Below, piece after piece: positions 16,849 through 25,624 of a DNA stretch of 64,000 nucleotides. Each line of letters begins with the position of its first letter. Within the stretch, counting starts at the first letter, position 1. Origin of the DNA: Oceanivirga miroungae (GTDB taxonomy: Bacteria > Fusobacteriota > Fusobacteriia > Fusobacteriales > Leptotrichiaceae); assembly GCF_902505095.1 (NCBI RefSeq), contig NZ_CABWIB010000001.1, positions 944,688 to 1,008,687 of the forward strand, in the 5' to 3' direction. The notes beneath the pieces were generated by a model. It was given only the letters and a program-made list of their open reading frames with translations. It searched no databases and was not told the DNA's origin. The position numbers and the translations under genes are program-made.

Positions 16849-18040
16849 CTAATCCTCCAACTGTAAGGCTACTTGCAAAATTAAACTGCAGATTATATCC
16901 TCCACAATCTCCAAATATATCAACTATTTCACCAATGAAATACAAGTTTTCATGAATTTTTGACTCGAAATTTAATGTTAATTCATTAGAGTCTACTCCA
17001 CCTTTTGTAACTTGTGCGTTTTTAAAGCCTGTTGTATCATAAGCTTTTATTCTATAATCTTTAATATTTTTGACTAAGTTTTCCAATATCTTATCGCTAA
17101 TTTCACATACCAATACATTTAATTTTTCAAGTCCTGATTTTTTTAATAAAAACATTCCTAGTTTTTTATGTAAAATGCCATTTAAAAATTCTGTTGCTTC
17201 TAAAAAGTATAGTTTATTAACCCTATCTTTTAGAAATTCTAGTAATTTTGTATGAGTATATTCTTCTAAAAAGTCTATTGAAAATTCTATTGAAAATCCA
17301 TGTAAAGCCGTTAGATATGAACTATTAAATATTACAGGCCCTGATATTCCATAGCTAGTGAATAGAATTTCATCTTTTTCTACCCTTAGTAATTTATTAT
17401 TATCATATACCTTTAAAGTTACATCTTGTTTTATTCCTTCAAGACCTTTAATATATATAGGGTCTGTTTTTAATTGAACTAATACAGGTTCCAAACTTGT
17501 TATGCTATGTGAGAAACTTTTAGCTATTTCATAACCACTACCATCACTACCAAGCTCTTTATATGAATTACCACCTGTTGCAATTACTAATTTATATGCT
17601 TTATATTCATTTACATAAAAAATATCTTTTGACTTATAGCACGAATTAATTTCCGTATTATATACTATATCGCAAGCTAAGTAGCTTAGCATATTTCGTA
17701 TAGCATCAACTACAGAACTTGCTTGTAGTGAATTGGGATAAACTTTACCATTTTTTAGTTCTTTATGTAATATCCCTAAATTCGAAAAATATTCTATAAT
17801 CCTTTCTGGAGGATAGTTTTTCATTGTATTTTCTATAAGTAATTTATTATTTCCATAATAGTTATCTTTAGTAGCATTTATATTTGTAAAATTACATCTA
17901 CCATTTCCAGTAACTAACAACTTTTTTAAAATTCTATCCTTATGTTCAATTATCAAAACTTTTTTTCCTTTTTTTAGTAGCTCAATTGCTAGTATACAGC
18001 CACTAGCACCACCACCTATAATTATATAATCGTATACCAT
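16841..18040 (-). CDS. FAD-dependent oxidoreductase, HI0933/YhiN (COG2081) family
   Basis: 399 residues. It has YDYIIIGGGASGCILAIEL (GxGxxG, residues 7-13), VLIIEHKDRILKKLLVTGNGRCNFTN, which is diagnostic for the HI0933/YhiN family, and a C-terminal GGYNLQFNFASSLTVGG that closes the FAD site. Biochemical roles vary; one clostridial relative, BaiN, acts on bile acids, but no substrate can be assigned here. It opens a five-gene unit with the COG2509 flavoprotein, a lipoprotein, gltX and the PC4-type gene, and has a promoter directly upstream. Confidence 0.9.
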   Translation of the reverse strand: MVYDYIIIGGGASGCILAIELLKKGKKVLIIEHKDRILKKLLVTGNGRCNFTNINATKDNYYGNNKLLIENTMKNYPPERIIEYFSNLGILHKELKNGKVYPNSLQASSVVDAIRNMLSYLACDIVYNTEINSCYKSKDIFYVNEYKAYKLVIATGGNSYKELGSDGSGYEIAKSFSHSITSLEPVLVQLKTDPIYIKGLEGIKQDVTLKVYDNNKLLRVEKDEILFTSYGISGPVIFNSSYLTALHGFSIEFSIDFLEEYTHTKLLEFLKDRVNKLYFLEATEFLNGILHKKLGMFLLKKSGLEKLNVLVCEISDKILENLVKNIKDYRIKAYDTTGFKNAQVTKGGVDSNELTLNFESKIHENLYFIGEIVDIFGDCGGYNLQFNFASSLTVGGLDD

Positions 18041-18065
18041 ATTTACCTCACTTTTTACTAGTAAT

Positions 18066-18094
18066 ATTTTATCATACTTTTTTTATTTTATCAA
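18066..18094 (-). promoter_or_regulatory. Promoter of the flavoprotein-gltX unit
   Basis: Minus strand TTGATA (18089-18094), 17-base spacer, TAAAAT (18066-18071), 25 bases before the start codon at 18040. The -35 box lies at the T-run of the preceding terminator. Confidence 0.65.
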
Positions 18095-18120
18095 AAAAAG
18101 ATGGCATAAAGCCATCTTAA
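18093..18120 (-). terminator. Terminator of the agaS-PTS operon
   Basis: Minus strand hairpin AAGATGGC-5-base loop-GCCATCTT with 8 pairs, followed by a T-run (18093-18099 on the complement), 29 bases after the EIIA stop. Confidence 0.88.
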
Positions 18121-18148
18121 AAATATAAATATATGGAAATTGTTATTT

Positions 18149-18589
18149 CTATATACCGTCATCTAAATCGTCATCTTCTGCTGGTGCTTTTATTGCATCT
18201 AAAGAGAATGAGACTATATCAGACTTACCAGTTTCAAGTGCTATTTCTATAAGTTCATCTATGGCTTCATCTTCCATTTCTGAAGCTAAACTCATAAGCA
18301 TAGGAATGTTTGTTCCTGCTATAACTTTAACTTTTGAATTAGCTATAGATATTTGAGCACAAGTTTTAAATGGTGTTCCACCTTTTATATCAGTAAGACA
18401 TAAAACAGCTTCACTTGTCTTTAATAATTCATCTATCTCGTTTTTTATTTTAACTTCTAAGTTTTCTGCTGTATCTGATTCTAAAAAATCAATAAATTTA
18501 ATATTATCATTTACACCAAATAACATTTTTAAAGTTGCATACATTCCAGAAGATACTTTTCCGTGACCTGTTAGTAATAATGAAGTCAT
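18149..18589 (-). CDS. PTS EIIA component, mannose family
   Basis: 146 residues with the IIA-Man fold: TSLLLTGHGKVSSGMYATLKMLFG, where His9 in GHGK is the phosphorylation site, then LCLTDIKGGTPFKTC and GTNIPMLMSLASE. It takes phosphate from HPr and passes it to EIIB. It is the last gene of the operon, one base after EIID, and ends with a short acidic tail (EDDDLDDGI). Confidence 0.94.
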   Translation of the reverse strand: MTSLLLTGHGKVSSGMYATLKMLFGVNDNIKFIDFLESDTAENLEVKIKNEIDELLKTSEAVLCLTDIKGGTPFKTCAQISIANSKVKVIAGTNIPMLMSLASEMEDEAIDELIEIALETGKSDIVSFSLDAIKAPAEDDDLDDGI

Positions 18590-18590
18590 C

Positions 18591-19433
18591 TTATATTACT
18601 CCTGCAACGTGTCCTAATACACCTGCTATTAAAGTAATGAATACTAACCAAACTGGTGATACTTTTTTCTTAATTAAGTATAACATTAAGAATGTATATA
18701 ATACTGGTAATAATCTAGGCATAACTTTGTCTAATTGTGCACCGAAGTCCATGTATTTAGTAACTTCTTCAAATCCACCGTTTGCAGCTTCTTTAAATTC
18801 TTTATAAGAATATCCTAATTTTAATGATAATCCACCAAATGTAGCAATCATTGATCCTATTACAGTTAATCCTAAGATATTAATAGCTCTTGTAAATTTA
18901 GCTGTATTTTGTTGTAATGCTGCCATTGATTTAACACCTGTATTGTATCCATAGTACATGAATCCAAATTTTAATGCGAATTGCATAGCGTTAAATATTA
19001 CTAAGAATACGATTGGCCCTGCAACTGATCCTTGTAATGCTAATGAAGCTCCTAATGAAGATGCTATTGTTAAGAATGTTAACCAGAATAATGAATCTCC
19101 TATACCACCTAAAGGTCCCATAGTTGATACTCTTACTGATCTTATACTTTCAACATTTTCCTTATTTTCTTCCATAGCTACTACTAATCCAGCTATGAAT
19201 GTAATTAATAATGGGTGAGTATTGAAAAATTCCATATGCATTTTCATTGATTCTTTTAAATCTTCTTTATCTTGGTGAATTGCTTCTAATCCTGGTAATA
19301 TTGTATATAACCAACCTGCAGCTTGCATTCTTTCCATATTAAATGCTTCTTGACAGAAAAATGATCTTATAGTCATTTTATTTAATAACGAAGGTGTTAT
19401 TACTTTTCTAACTGTTTTATCTCTATATTCCAT
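18591..19433 (-). CDS. PTS EIID component, mannose family
   Basis: 280 residues from ATG at 19433, nine bases after AAGGAG; the frame is open upstream only through a TTG that overlaps this ribosome site. EIID hallmarks: SFFCQEAFNMERMQAAGW, MHMEFFNTHP, VRVSTMGPLGGIGDSLFW, and a C-terminal membrane segment. It forms the membrane part of the sugar transporter with EIIC, whose gene end it overlaps by 11 bases. Confidence 0.95.
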   Translation of the reverse strand: MEYRDKTVRKVITPSLLNKMTIRSFFCQEAFNMERMQAAGWLYTILPGLEAIHQDKEDLKESMKMHMEFFNTHPLLITFIAGLVVAMEENKENVESIRSVRVSTMGPLGGIGDSLFWLTFLTIASSLGASLALQGSVAGPIVFLVIFNAMQFALKFGFMYYGYNTGVKSMAALQQNTAKFTRAINILGLTVIGSMIATFGGLSLKLGYSYKEFKEAANGGFEEVTKYMDFGAQLDKVMPRLLPVLYTFLMLYLIKKKVSPVWLVFITLIAGVLGHVAGVI

Positions 19434-20184
19434 CTTCTTCAACTCCTTCTACTTTACTTACTTCAGCTGTTGGTCTAAAGAAATCATACATAGCTATTGA
19501 AACTCCTACTAATGTAATAGCAACCATATCTAAGTGTAGGTAAGCAGCTAATACAAATCCGAACATTAAGAATCCAGCATATTCTTTCTTTAACATAATG
19601 TTTAATAGTATAGCAAATCCTATAAATGGCATCATACCTCCTGCTACACCAAATCCATCAACAACTACTTTTGGTAATAAATTGATTAAATCTTTTAATG
19701 AGTTTGCACCATACATAACAAATAAGAAACCTATTGCTCCGAATAATACAAATCTTATTACAGCTTGGAACCATATTGTAAATGAAATTCCAGATGGTCT
19801 TGCTTCTTCAGCAGCTTTATCAGCATAACCCATCATTCCTGAATATAAAGCGAACATTAAGATAACTATTATTGTTCCTAATGAAGCTAATGGGAATACT
19901 GTACCAAGTGCTTCTTGTGGTGATACATTAGCAATAATTGCATAAGTTACCCCTAAAACTCCCCCAACTACTATGTTAGGTGGTTGTGCTCCTGCTAATG
20001 GTACTAAACCAGCCCATGCTAATTCAATAGTTCCTCCAACTACTAGACCTGTTTGCACATCTCCTAGTATTAAACCTATTACTAGACCCGCGATTACTGG
20101 TCTATGTAAAGATTGTAATCCATCAAATTGCTCTATACCAGCTATACCTGCATAAATAGCAATTAATAATGCTTTAATAAACAT
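19423..20184 (-). CDS. PTS EIIC component, mannose/sorbose family
   Basis: 253 residues, several membrane segments, with HRPVIAGLVIGLILGDVQTGLVVGGTIELAW and a GAQPPNIVVGGVLG motif typical of IIC of the mannose/sorbose/galactosamine group. It forms the sugar channel. The order EIIB-EIIC-EIID-EIIA with agaS and a class II aldolase upstream suggests galactosamine or N-acetylgalactosamine as substrate, but the sequence alone does not distinguish these. Confidence 0.94.
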   Translation of the reverse strand: MFIKALLIAIYAGIAGIEQFDGLQSLHRPVIAGLVIGLILGDVQTGLVVGGTIELAWAGLVPLAGAQPPNIVVGGVLGVTYAIIANVSPQEALGTVFPLASLGTIIVILMFALYSGMMGYADKAAEEARPSGISFTIWFQAVIRFVLFGAIGFLFVMYGANSLKDLINLLPKVVVDGFGVAGGMMPFIGFAILLNIMLKKEYAGFLMFGFVLAAYLHLDMVAITLVGVSIAMYDFFRPTAEVSKVEGVEEDGI

Positions 20185-20199
20185 AAAAATGTCTCCCTT

Positions 20200-20673
20200 C
20201 TAAATTAATTTCATTATATCTTCGCCTGAATCAGTAGGAACTCCTTTAATTGTAAGTTTAACTCCTAATTCATGCAATTTTTTTAGCGTATTTACATCAT
20301 CTTCATCAACAGAAACTGTAGGTCTTATTTGTTTTTTTCCTTCAGAAAAATGCATATTTCCTACTATCCATTCTGGTAATACTAATCCACCTTCTGTTAA
20401 TCTTAAAACATCTTGAGGTGTTTTACATACTAATAATATTTTTTGTCTATCTGCAGCTTTTCCTATTACTGATAAAGTTTTTTCTATTGAGAAAAATCTC
20501 ATTGCAACTCCTGCTGGAACAACCATGCTCATTAAGCTTTGTTGTACAGGATCATTTGAAACTGCATCATTTGCGACTAATATTAAATTAGCATTTAAAC
20601 TATTAACCCATGTCATACCAACTTGTCCATGAACTAATCTATTGTCTATTCTAGCTGCTAAAATATTTGCCAT
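20200..20673 (-). CDS. PTS EIIB component, mannose family
   Basis: 157 residues from ATG at 20673, eight bases after AAAGGAG; an upstream GTG in frame falls inside the ribosome site. The phosphorylated His is in ARIDNRLVHGQVGMTW, followed by VANDAVSNDPVQQSLM and a KILLVCKTPQDV strand. It phosphorylates the incoming sugar. Third gene of the agaS operon. Confidence 0.95.
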   Translation of the reverse strand: MANILAARIDNRLVHGQVGMTWVNSLNANLILVANDAVSNDPVQQSLMSMVVPAGVAMRFFSIEKTLSVIGKAADRQKILLVCKTPQDVLRLTEGGLVLPEWIVGNMHFSEGKKQIRPTVSVDEDDVNTLKKLHELGVKLTIKGVPTDSGEDIMKLI

Positions 20674-20717
20674 AACAATCACTCCTTTTATTTATATTAT
20701 ATATTATATATTAAATA

Positions 20718-21563
20718 TTAATATCTATTATTTGATCCACAAACTAATATCTTATTCTTACAATATTCTTTAACACTTTGTCTTCCTAGTGCTAAGTATT
20801 TCTTAGGATCTAAAGGATTTTTTTCTTCTAACATATATTTACTAACTTCTTTTGTAAATGCTTGTCTTAAGTCTGTTGCATAGTTAACTTTACATATTCC
20901 TAATGATATTGCTTTTTTAACATCTTCATCATCAACACCACTAGTTCCATGTAATACTAAAGGAACAGAAACCTTTTTTTGTATTTCTTCTAATATTTCG
21001 AAATTTAAATTTGGTTCTTCTTTATATACACCGTGAACAGTTCCAATAGCTACTGCTAATGAACTAACTCCTGTAACTTTAACAAATTCAACTGCTTCAT
21101 CAGGATCTGTATATTTTGCATGTTCAACTACTAAGTCATCTTCTTTTCCACCAACACGACCTAATTCTCCTTCAACATGAACATCAAAGAATTTTGCTAA
21201 ATCTACTACTTTTTTTGTAACAGCCGCATTTTCATCAAATTCATGTTTTGAACCATCATACATTGCTGATGAATATCCTGCTGCTAAACATTTAACAGCT
21301 AATTCATAAGAATCTCCATGATCTAAATGCATTGCTATTGGTACATCTGCTTTTTTAGAAGCAAATGTTGCCATACCACAGAAAAATTCTGGACTTGCAT
21401 ATCTTAATGTTGATGGAGTTGTTTGTAATATTACTGGACTTCTTAGTTCAGTTGCAGCTTCTATTACTGCTTGCATCATTTCCATATTTTCAACATTAAA
21501 TGCAGGAACTGCATATTTATTTTCTTTTGCATGTATTAAAATTTCTTTTGTATTTACTAACAT
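20718..21563 (-). CDS. Class II fructose/tagatose-bisphosphate aldolase (GatY/KbaY type)
   Basis: 281 residues from ATG at 21563, nine bases after AAAAGGAG; the longer frame beginning at 21605 would overlap agaS. Zinc ligands are in HLDHGDSYELAVKC and VEGELGRVGG, and the active site continues in LHGTSGVDDEDVKKAI and KVNYATDLR. Beside agaS and a mannose-type PTS, tagatose-1,6-bisphosphate is the likeliest substrate (KbaY/GatY role), split into DHAP and glyceraldehyde-3-phosphate. A tagatose-6-phosphate kinase is not in the window, and fructose-bisphosphate is also possible. Confidence 0.92.
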   Translation of the reverse strand: MLVNTKEILIHAKENKYAVPAFNVENMEMMQAVIEAATELRSPVILQTTPSTLRYASPEFFCGMATFASKKADVPIAMHLDHGDSYELAVKCLAAGYSSAMYDGSKHEFDENAAVTKKVVDLAKFFDVHVEGELGRVGGKEDDLVVEHAKYTDPDEAVEFVKVTGVSSLAVAIGTVHGVYKEEPNLNFEILEEIQKKVSVPLVLHGTSGVDDEDVKKAISLGICKVNYATDLRQAFTKEVSKYMLEEKNPLDPKKYLALGRQSVKEYCKNKILVCGSNNRY

Positions 21564-21579
21564 TTTATTAGTCTCCTTT

Positions 21580-22737
21580 TTATTTTGTATATTTATGTAT
21601 TTCAAACTTTTTAACTACTCTATTAACTTCTCCAGTTGGGAAAGGATTATCAGTAGTTAATCCAAAGTGTTGTGATTTAAAGAATGCATACATTTGTCCA
21701 TATACTAAATATGTTAATATAGCAGTTATATCATTTACTAACACTTTTCTAGAAGGACTAATAGTTAAATTAGATACCTTTGAAATCTTTTCAGGATTTA
21801 TGCTGTATGATACTATCATATTAGCCATTTCTTCCTCAAACATTTCTGAATATAGTCCTAAATCATATTTACTTGCATATTCATCTACTGAATTACATAA
21901 GAATACTATTGTCTTATTATTTACTATTGCTTTTGGTCCATGTCTAAATCCTAATGTAGAATCGTACTTAGCAACAACTTTACCTGCTGTTAACTCTAAT
22001 ACTTTTAAACATAATTCTTGGCTTAAACCTTTTAAAGGCCCTGAACCTAATACAATTATTCTTTCATGTTCCTTATTTGCTAAATCTTTTATTAATTCAT
22101 ATTTAGCTTCTAATTCTTCTTCAGATACTTTAATAGCTTCTAATAAAGTTTTTTCATCCTTTTCATAGAATAATAATATTCCAGCTAATACCATTGAGCT
22201 AAATGAGCTTGTCATTGCAAAACTTTTATCATTAGTTCCTTCTGGCATTAAGTATAGGAAAGTATTTTTTTCTACTTTACTTCTTTTTGCTAATTCTCCT
22301 TCTTCATTACAAGTAATAAATAAGTGATAAGCATCTTTTACTAATTGGTTTAATAATTCAACACTTGCTACAGACTCAGGTGAGTTTCCAGATCTAGCAA
22401 AAGATATTAGTAATGTTTTTTTATCTTTTTGTAAATACATTTCTGGATTATTTACAAGGTCTGTTGTTGCAACTGATCTAAATCTATATTCTCCCTTAGA
22501 ATTTAATAGAGGTTCTAGAATATTCCCAACATATTCACTTGTACCAGCTCCTGTAAAGATTATATCCCAATCTTTACTAAGACCAATTTCAGAAAAATAT
22601 GCTCTTATTTCTTTTTCTTTTCCATTGAATCCTTCTACTAATTTTCTCCATTTACCAGGTTGACTACAGATTTCATTAGCAGTATCATAAGAATTTGTTT
22701 CTTTTAATACGTTTTCATCAATCCCTAAAATTTTCAT
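21580..22737 (-). CDS. agaS: SIS-domain sugar isomerase/deaminase, AgaS family
   Basis: 385 residues with two SIS domains: FTGAGTSEYVGNILEPLL and LISFARSGNSPESVAS in the first, IVLGSGPLKGLSQELCLKVLELTAGKV and ESTLG-like DSTLGFRHGPKAIV in the second. AgaS is a galactosamine-6-phosphate deaminase/isomerase giving tagatose-6-phosphate. It is the first gene of a six-gene operon with a class II aldolase and a complete mannose-type EII. No N-acetylgalactosamine-6-phosphate deacetylase is present here. A GntR-type operator lies 17 bases before the start. Confidence 0.88.
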   Translation of the reverse strand: MKILGIDENVLKETNSYDTANEICSQPGKWRKLVEGFNGKEKEIRAYFSEIGLSKDWDIIFTGAGTSEYVGNILEPLLNSKGEYRFRSVATTDLVNNPEMYLQKDKKTLLISFARSGNSPESVASVELLNQLVKDAYHLFITCNEEGELAKRSKVEKNTFLYLMPEGTNDKSFAMTSSFSSMVLAGILLFYEKDEKTLLEAIKVSEEELEAKYELIKDLANKEHERIIVLGSGPLKGLSQELCLKVLELTAGKVVAKYDSTLGFRHGPKAIVNNKTIVFLCNSVDEYASKYDLGLYSEMFEEEMANMIVSYSINPEKISKVSNLTISPSRKVLVNDITAILTYLVYGQMYAFFKSQHFGLTTDNPFPTGEVNRVVKKFEIHKYTK

Positions 22738-22753
22738 TTTTCCTCCTACAAAG

Positions 22754-22765
22754 TGGTAGATACCA
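22754..22765. promoter_or_regulatory. Candidate GntR/HutC-type operator upstream of agaS
   Basis: The inverted repeat TGGTA-GA-TACCA, with further symmetric A/T flanks, lies between the promoter and the agaS start. TGGT...ACCA half-sites are known for NagR/DasR-like GntR regulators of amino-sugar genes. The regulator itself is not in the window. Confidence 0.6.
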
Positions 22766-22768
22766 TTT

Positions 22769-22802
22769 AGTATAATTTACCTCGATTTTTGTCATTTGTC
22801 AA
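22769..22802 (-). promoter_or_regulatory. Promoter of the agaS-PTS operon with shared spacer element
   Basis: Minus strand TTGACA (22797-22802) and, 17 bases on, TAAATT (22774-22779), with TATACT (22769-22774) as an alternative -10. The plus-strand segments TACCTCGATTTTT (22778-22790) and ATTTGTCAAAT (22794-22804) recur in the ula promoter. Confidence 0.65.
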
Positions 22803-22809
22803 ATTTTTT

Positions 22810-23730
22810 TTACCAAATTTCTGTGAACTCTATTAATTTCTTAGCTATTTCTGGTTCCATACTTGAATGCCCTGCAGCTTCTACTATATGTAGTTCACAA
22901 TTATTCATCTTTGATTTTAATTCATATGCTCCACTTGGTCTACAATCTACATCATATCTTCCATGGCATATTAAGGTTCTAATATCAGCGATTTTATCTA
23001 TATTATTCAAAATATAGTTATCTTGTGGTAAAAATGAATTGTTATAAAAATAATGGCATTCTAATCTAGCAATAGCTATATCATAGTCTGTAACTTCGGC
23101 TTCTAGTTTTCTAGGGTATAGTCTTACAATACTACTTTCCCAGTCATTCCAGTTTTTCGCATATTTCTTTACTATTTCTTTATCATCAGATGATAAATAC
23201 TTCATATATGATGCTATTATATTTTTCTTTTCATCATCAGTTAATATACTTATATATTTTTCAAACTCTTCTGGGTAAAAATATGCTGCTCCACCCTCAT
23301 AAAGCCACCACAAATCACTTTTTCTAGCTAAAAATATACCTCTTAGTATCATTCCTAATACTTTATTTGGGTGATTAATTGCATAAACTAAACTAAGAGT
23401 CGTTCCCCAACTTCCACCAAATAGTATCCATTTATCTATCCCTAATAGTTTTCTTAGCTTTTCCATATCTTCTACTAAATCAAAAGTTGTATTTTCTCTT
23501 AGTTCTACAAAAGGTTTACTTCTACCTGATCCTCTTTGGTCAAATATTATTACTCTATATTTATCTTTATTAAAAAATTTTCTGGGTAAACTCTCTATAA
23601 CCCCACCTGGTCCTCCATGTACAAATACTATTGGAATACCATCTTTATTCCCACATTCTTCATAATATATACTATGAATATCACTGACTTTTAAATAACC
23701 ACTATTATATGGTTTTAATTCATCAAACAT
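22810..23730 (-). CDS. pip: Prolyl iminopeptidase-like alpha/beta hydrolase
   Basis: 306 residues, the usual length. It has FVHGGPGG (oxyanion hole), FDQRGSGRS, the nucleophile elbow GGSWGTTLSL (Ser), a cap domain, the acid in HGRYDVDCR and the catalytic His in AAGHSSMEP. HGGPGG with DQRGxGRS is the signature of peptidase family S33 prolyl aminopeptidases, which release N-terminal proline from peptides, fitting a peptide-fed metabolism. It is 23 bases after the lysS terminator; no promoter of its own is clear. Confidence 0.92.
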   Translation of the reverse strand: MFDELKPYNSGYLKVSDIHSIYYEECGNKDGIPIVFVHGGPGGVIESLPRKFFNKDKYRVIIFDQRGSGRSKPFVELRENTTFDLVEDMEKLRKLLGIDKWILFGGSWGTTLSLVYAINHPNKVLGMILRGIFLARKSDLWWLYEGGAAYFYPEEFEKYISILTDDEKKNIIASYMKYLSSDDKEIVKKYAKNWNDWESSIVRLYPRKLEAEVTDYDIAIARLECHYFYNNSFLPQDNYILNNIDKIADIRTLICHGRYDVDCRPSGAYELKSKMNNCELHIVEAAGHSSMEPEIAKKLIEFTEIW

Positions 23731-23753
23731 CTTTTTTCTCCTTTTATTACTAC

Positions 23754-23777
23754 AAAAACTCCTATAAAGGAGTTTTT
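23754..23777 (-). terminator. Terminator after lysS
   Basis: Perfect nine-pair hairpin AAAAACTCC-6-base loop-GGAGTTTTT on the minus strand, three bases after the lysS stop. It is symmetrical in A and T runs and could also work in the other direction. Confidence 0.85.
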
Positions 23778-23779
23778 AC

Positions 23780-25258
23780 TTAATCAAAATTCTTTTCTTT
23801 TTTTAGTGTAGGGAATAGTATAACATCTCTTATAGATGATGAGTTTGTAAGTAACATGCATAATCTATCTATACCTATTCCAAGTCCTCCTGCAGGTGGC
23901 ATACCATATTCAAGAGCTCTTATATAGTCTTGGTCCATATCAGTTGCTTCTTCATCTCCAGCTTCTTTTTTAGCTACTTGTTGTTCAAATCTTTCTTTTT
24001 GATCTACTGGATCATTTAATTCAGAGTAAGCATTACCGTATTCACGACCTGTTATAAATAATTCAAATCTATCTACCCAATCTTCACTATTTTGTGAATT
24101 TTTAGATAGTGGTGATATTTCTTTTGGATAAGTTGTTACAAAAGTTGGATTTATTAATGTATGCTCAACTTTTTCTTCAAATAATAAGTTTAAAATTCCA
24201 TATTTTGTATATGTAACTTTATTATCTAATTCAACACCTAAATTTTTAGCAAATAAAGTAGCTTCTTCATCACTTTTAATTGTTTCAATATCGTATGAAG
24301 TTACTTCTTTTACTATATCTTGCATTCTAACTCTTCTCCAAGGTTTAGCTAAGTTTACAGACTTATCTTCGTATTCTAACTCATATTTACCATATAAATG
24401 GAATGCTAAACTTGATATTAAATCTTCACTAATATCCATCATTGTATTATAGTCTGCATAAGCTTGATATAGTTCCATCATAGTAAATTCTGGATTGTGT
24501 TTTATAGATACTCCTTCATTTCTGAAGTTTCTATTTATTTCAAATACTTTTTCAAATCCACCAACTAATAATCTTTTTAAGTATAATTCTGGTGCTATTC
24601 TTAAATACATTTCTTGATCTAACGTATTATGATGCGTTATAAATGGTTTAGCAGCTGCACCTCCTACTACAGGATGTAGCATTGGTGTTTCAACTTCTAT
24701 AAATCCTTTTTTCTCTAAGTATGTTCTTATATATCTAACTATTTCAAATCTTTTTTTCATAGTTTCCATAACTTCATCATTCATTACTAAATCAACATAT
24801 CTTTGTCTGTATCTTATTTCTATGTCAGTTAATCCATGGAATTTTTCAGGTAGTGGACGAATATTTTTTGATAAAATAGTAAAGTCTTTTACTCTTATTG
24901 TTAATTCACCAGTTTTAGTATAGAATAAAGTTCCATTTAATCCAACAAAATCACCTATTGCAAGATTTTTAAATTCTTCGTACTTTTCTTCTCCAACTTC
25001 TTCTTTAGATACATAAAATTGAATTTTCCCTGTTTCATCTTTTATAGCAGCAAATCCATTTTTACCCATTCTTCTGTAAGCCATTACTCTTCCAGCTGTT
25101 ATAAATACTCTTTCTAAATCTTCTTTATTTTCTATAATATCTATAACATTATCTTTTTTATCAAAAAATCTACCATAAGGTTCTATTCCCATTTCCTTTA
25201 ATTGGGCTACTTTTTTTAATTTTTCACCTCTAATATATCCAGTGTTTTGTTCTGACAT
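23780..25258 (-). CDS. lysS: Lysyl-tRNA synthetase (class II)
   Basis: 492 residues. N-terminal OB fold (VFITAGRVMAYRRMGKNGFAAIKD), class II motif 1 near FIEVETPMLHPVVGGAAAKPF, motif 2 FEINRNFRNEGVSIKHNPEFTMME and motif 3 GGLGIGIDRLCMLL. It charges tRNA-Lys. The gene follows directly after the DUF1934-like gene (adjacent bases), as part of the rlmH unit, and ends at a strong terminator. Confidence 0.98.
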   Translation of the reverse strand: MSEQNTGYIRGEKLKKVAQLKEMGIEPYGRFFDKKDNVIDIIENKEDLERVFITAGRVMAYRRMGKNGFAAIKDETGKIQFYVSKEEVGEEKYEEFKNLAIGDFVGLNGTLFYTKTGELTIRVKDFTILSKNIRPLPEKFHGLTDIEIRYRQRYVDLVMNDEVMETMKKRFEIVRYIRTYLEKKGFIEVETPMLHPVVGGAAAKPFITHHNTLDQEMYLRIAPELYLKRLLVGGFEKVFEINRNFRNEGVSIKHNPEFTMMELYQAYADYNTMMDISEDLISSLAFHLYGKYELEYEDKSVNLAKPWRRVRMQDIVKEVTSYDIETIKSDEEATLFAKNLGVELDNKVTYTKYGILNLLFEEKVEHTLINPTFVTTYPKEISPLSKNSQNSEDWVDRFELFITGREYGNAYSELNDPVDQKERFEQQVAKKEAGDEEATDMDQDYIRALEYGMPPAGGLGIGIDRLCMLLTNSSSIRDVILFPTLKKEKNFD

Positions 25259-25621
25259 TTATATCTCCTTTATTTTTATATTAATTTTAACATCTAGTAT
25301 CTTATCATTATCAGTAGTATATTCACTTGCTAAAATCATATATACCCCATTATTTTCTTTAAATTTATTAGTCTTTATTTTAGTTTCTAATAAATTAGAA
25401 TTTACTTCAAGCCTAGCTCTTGTAATTTTATCTAATTCATATCTTTTAATATAGTAAGCATTTTTTTTACCAATAACTTCAATAAAGTTTTTACCAAATC
25501 TCAAGTCAATTTCATCTGATATATATGTATCATCTAATAAATTTGCTAGATAGTCTTTTTCAATTTTTTCAATCTCGTTATTTTCATATCTATATATACT
25601 ATTTATGCTTATTTTATACAT
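25259..25621 (-). CDS. Small conserved protein, possibly DUF1934 family
   Basis: 120 residues, mostly beta strands, with short hydrophobic strands separated by charged turns (FIEVIGKKNAYYIKRYEL, GVYMILASEYTT, KILDVKINIKIKEI). The strand pattern and size resemble the YwiB/DUF1934 beta-barrel family, but no diagnostic motif is visible, so this is tentative. It lies between the DUF1292-like gene (three bases) and lysS (none). Confidence 0.6.
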   Translation of the reverse strand: MYKISINSIYRYENNEIEKIEKDYLANLLDDTYISDEIDLRFGKNFIEVIGKKNAYYIKRYELDKITRARLEVNSNLLETKIKTNKFKENNGVYMILASEYTTDNDKILDVKINIKIKEI

Positions 25622-25624
25622 AGA

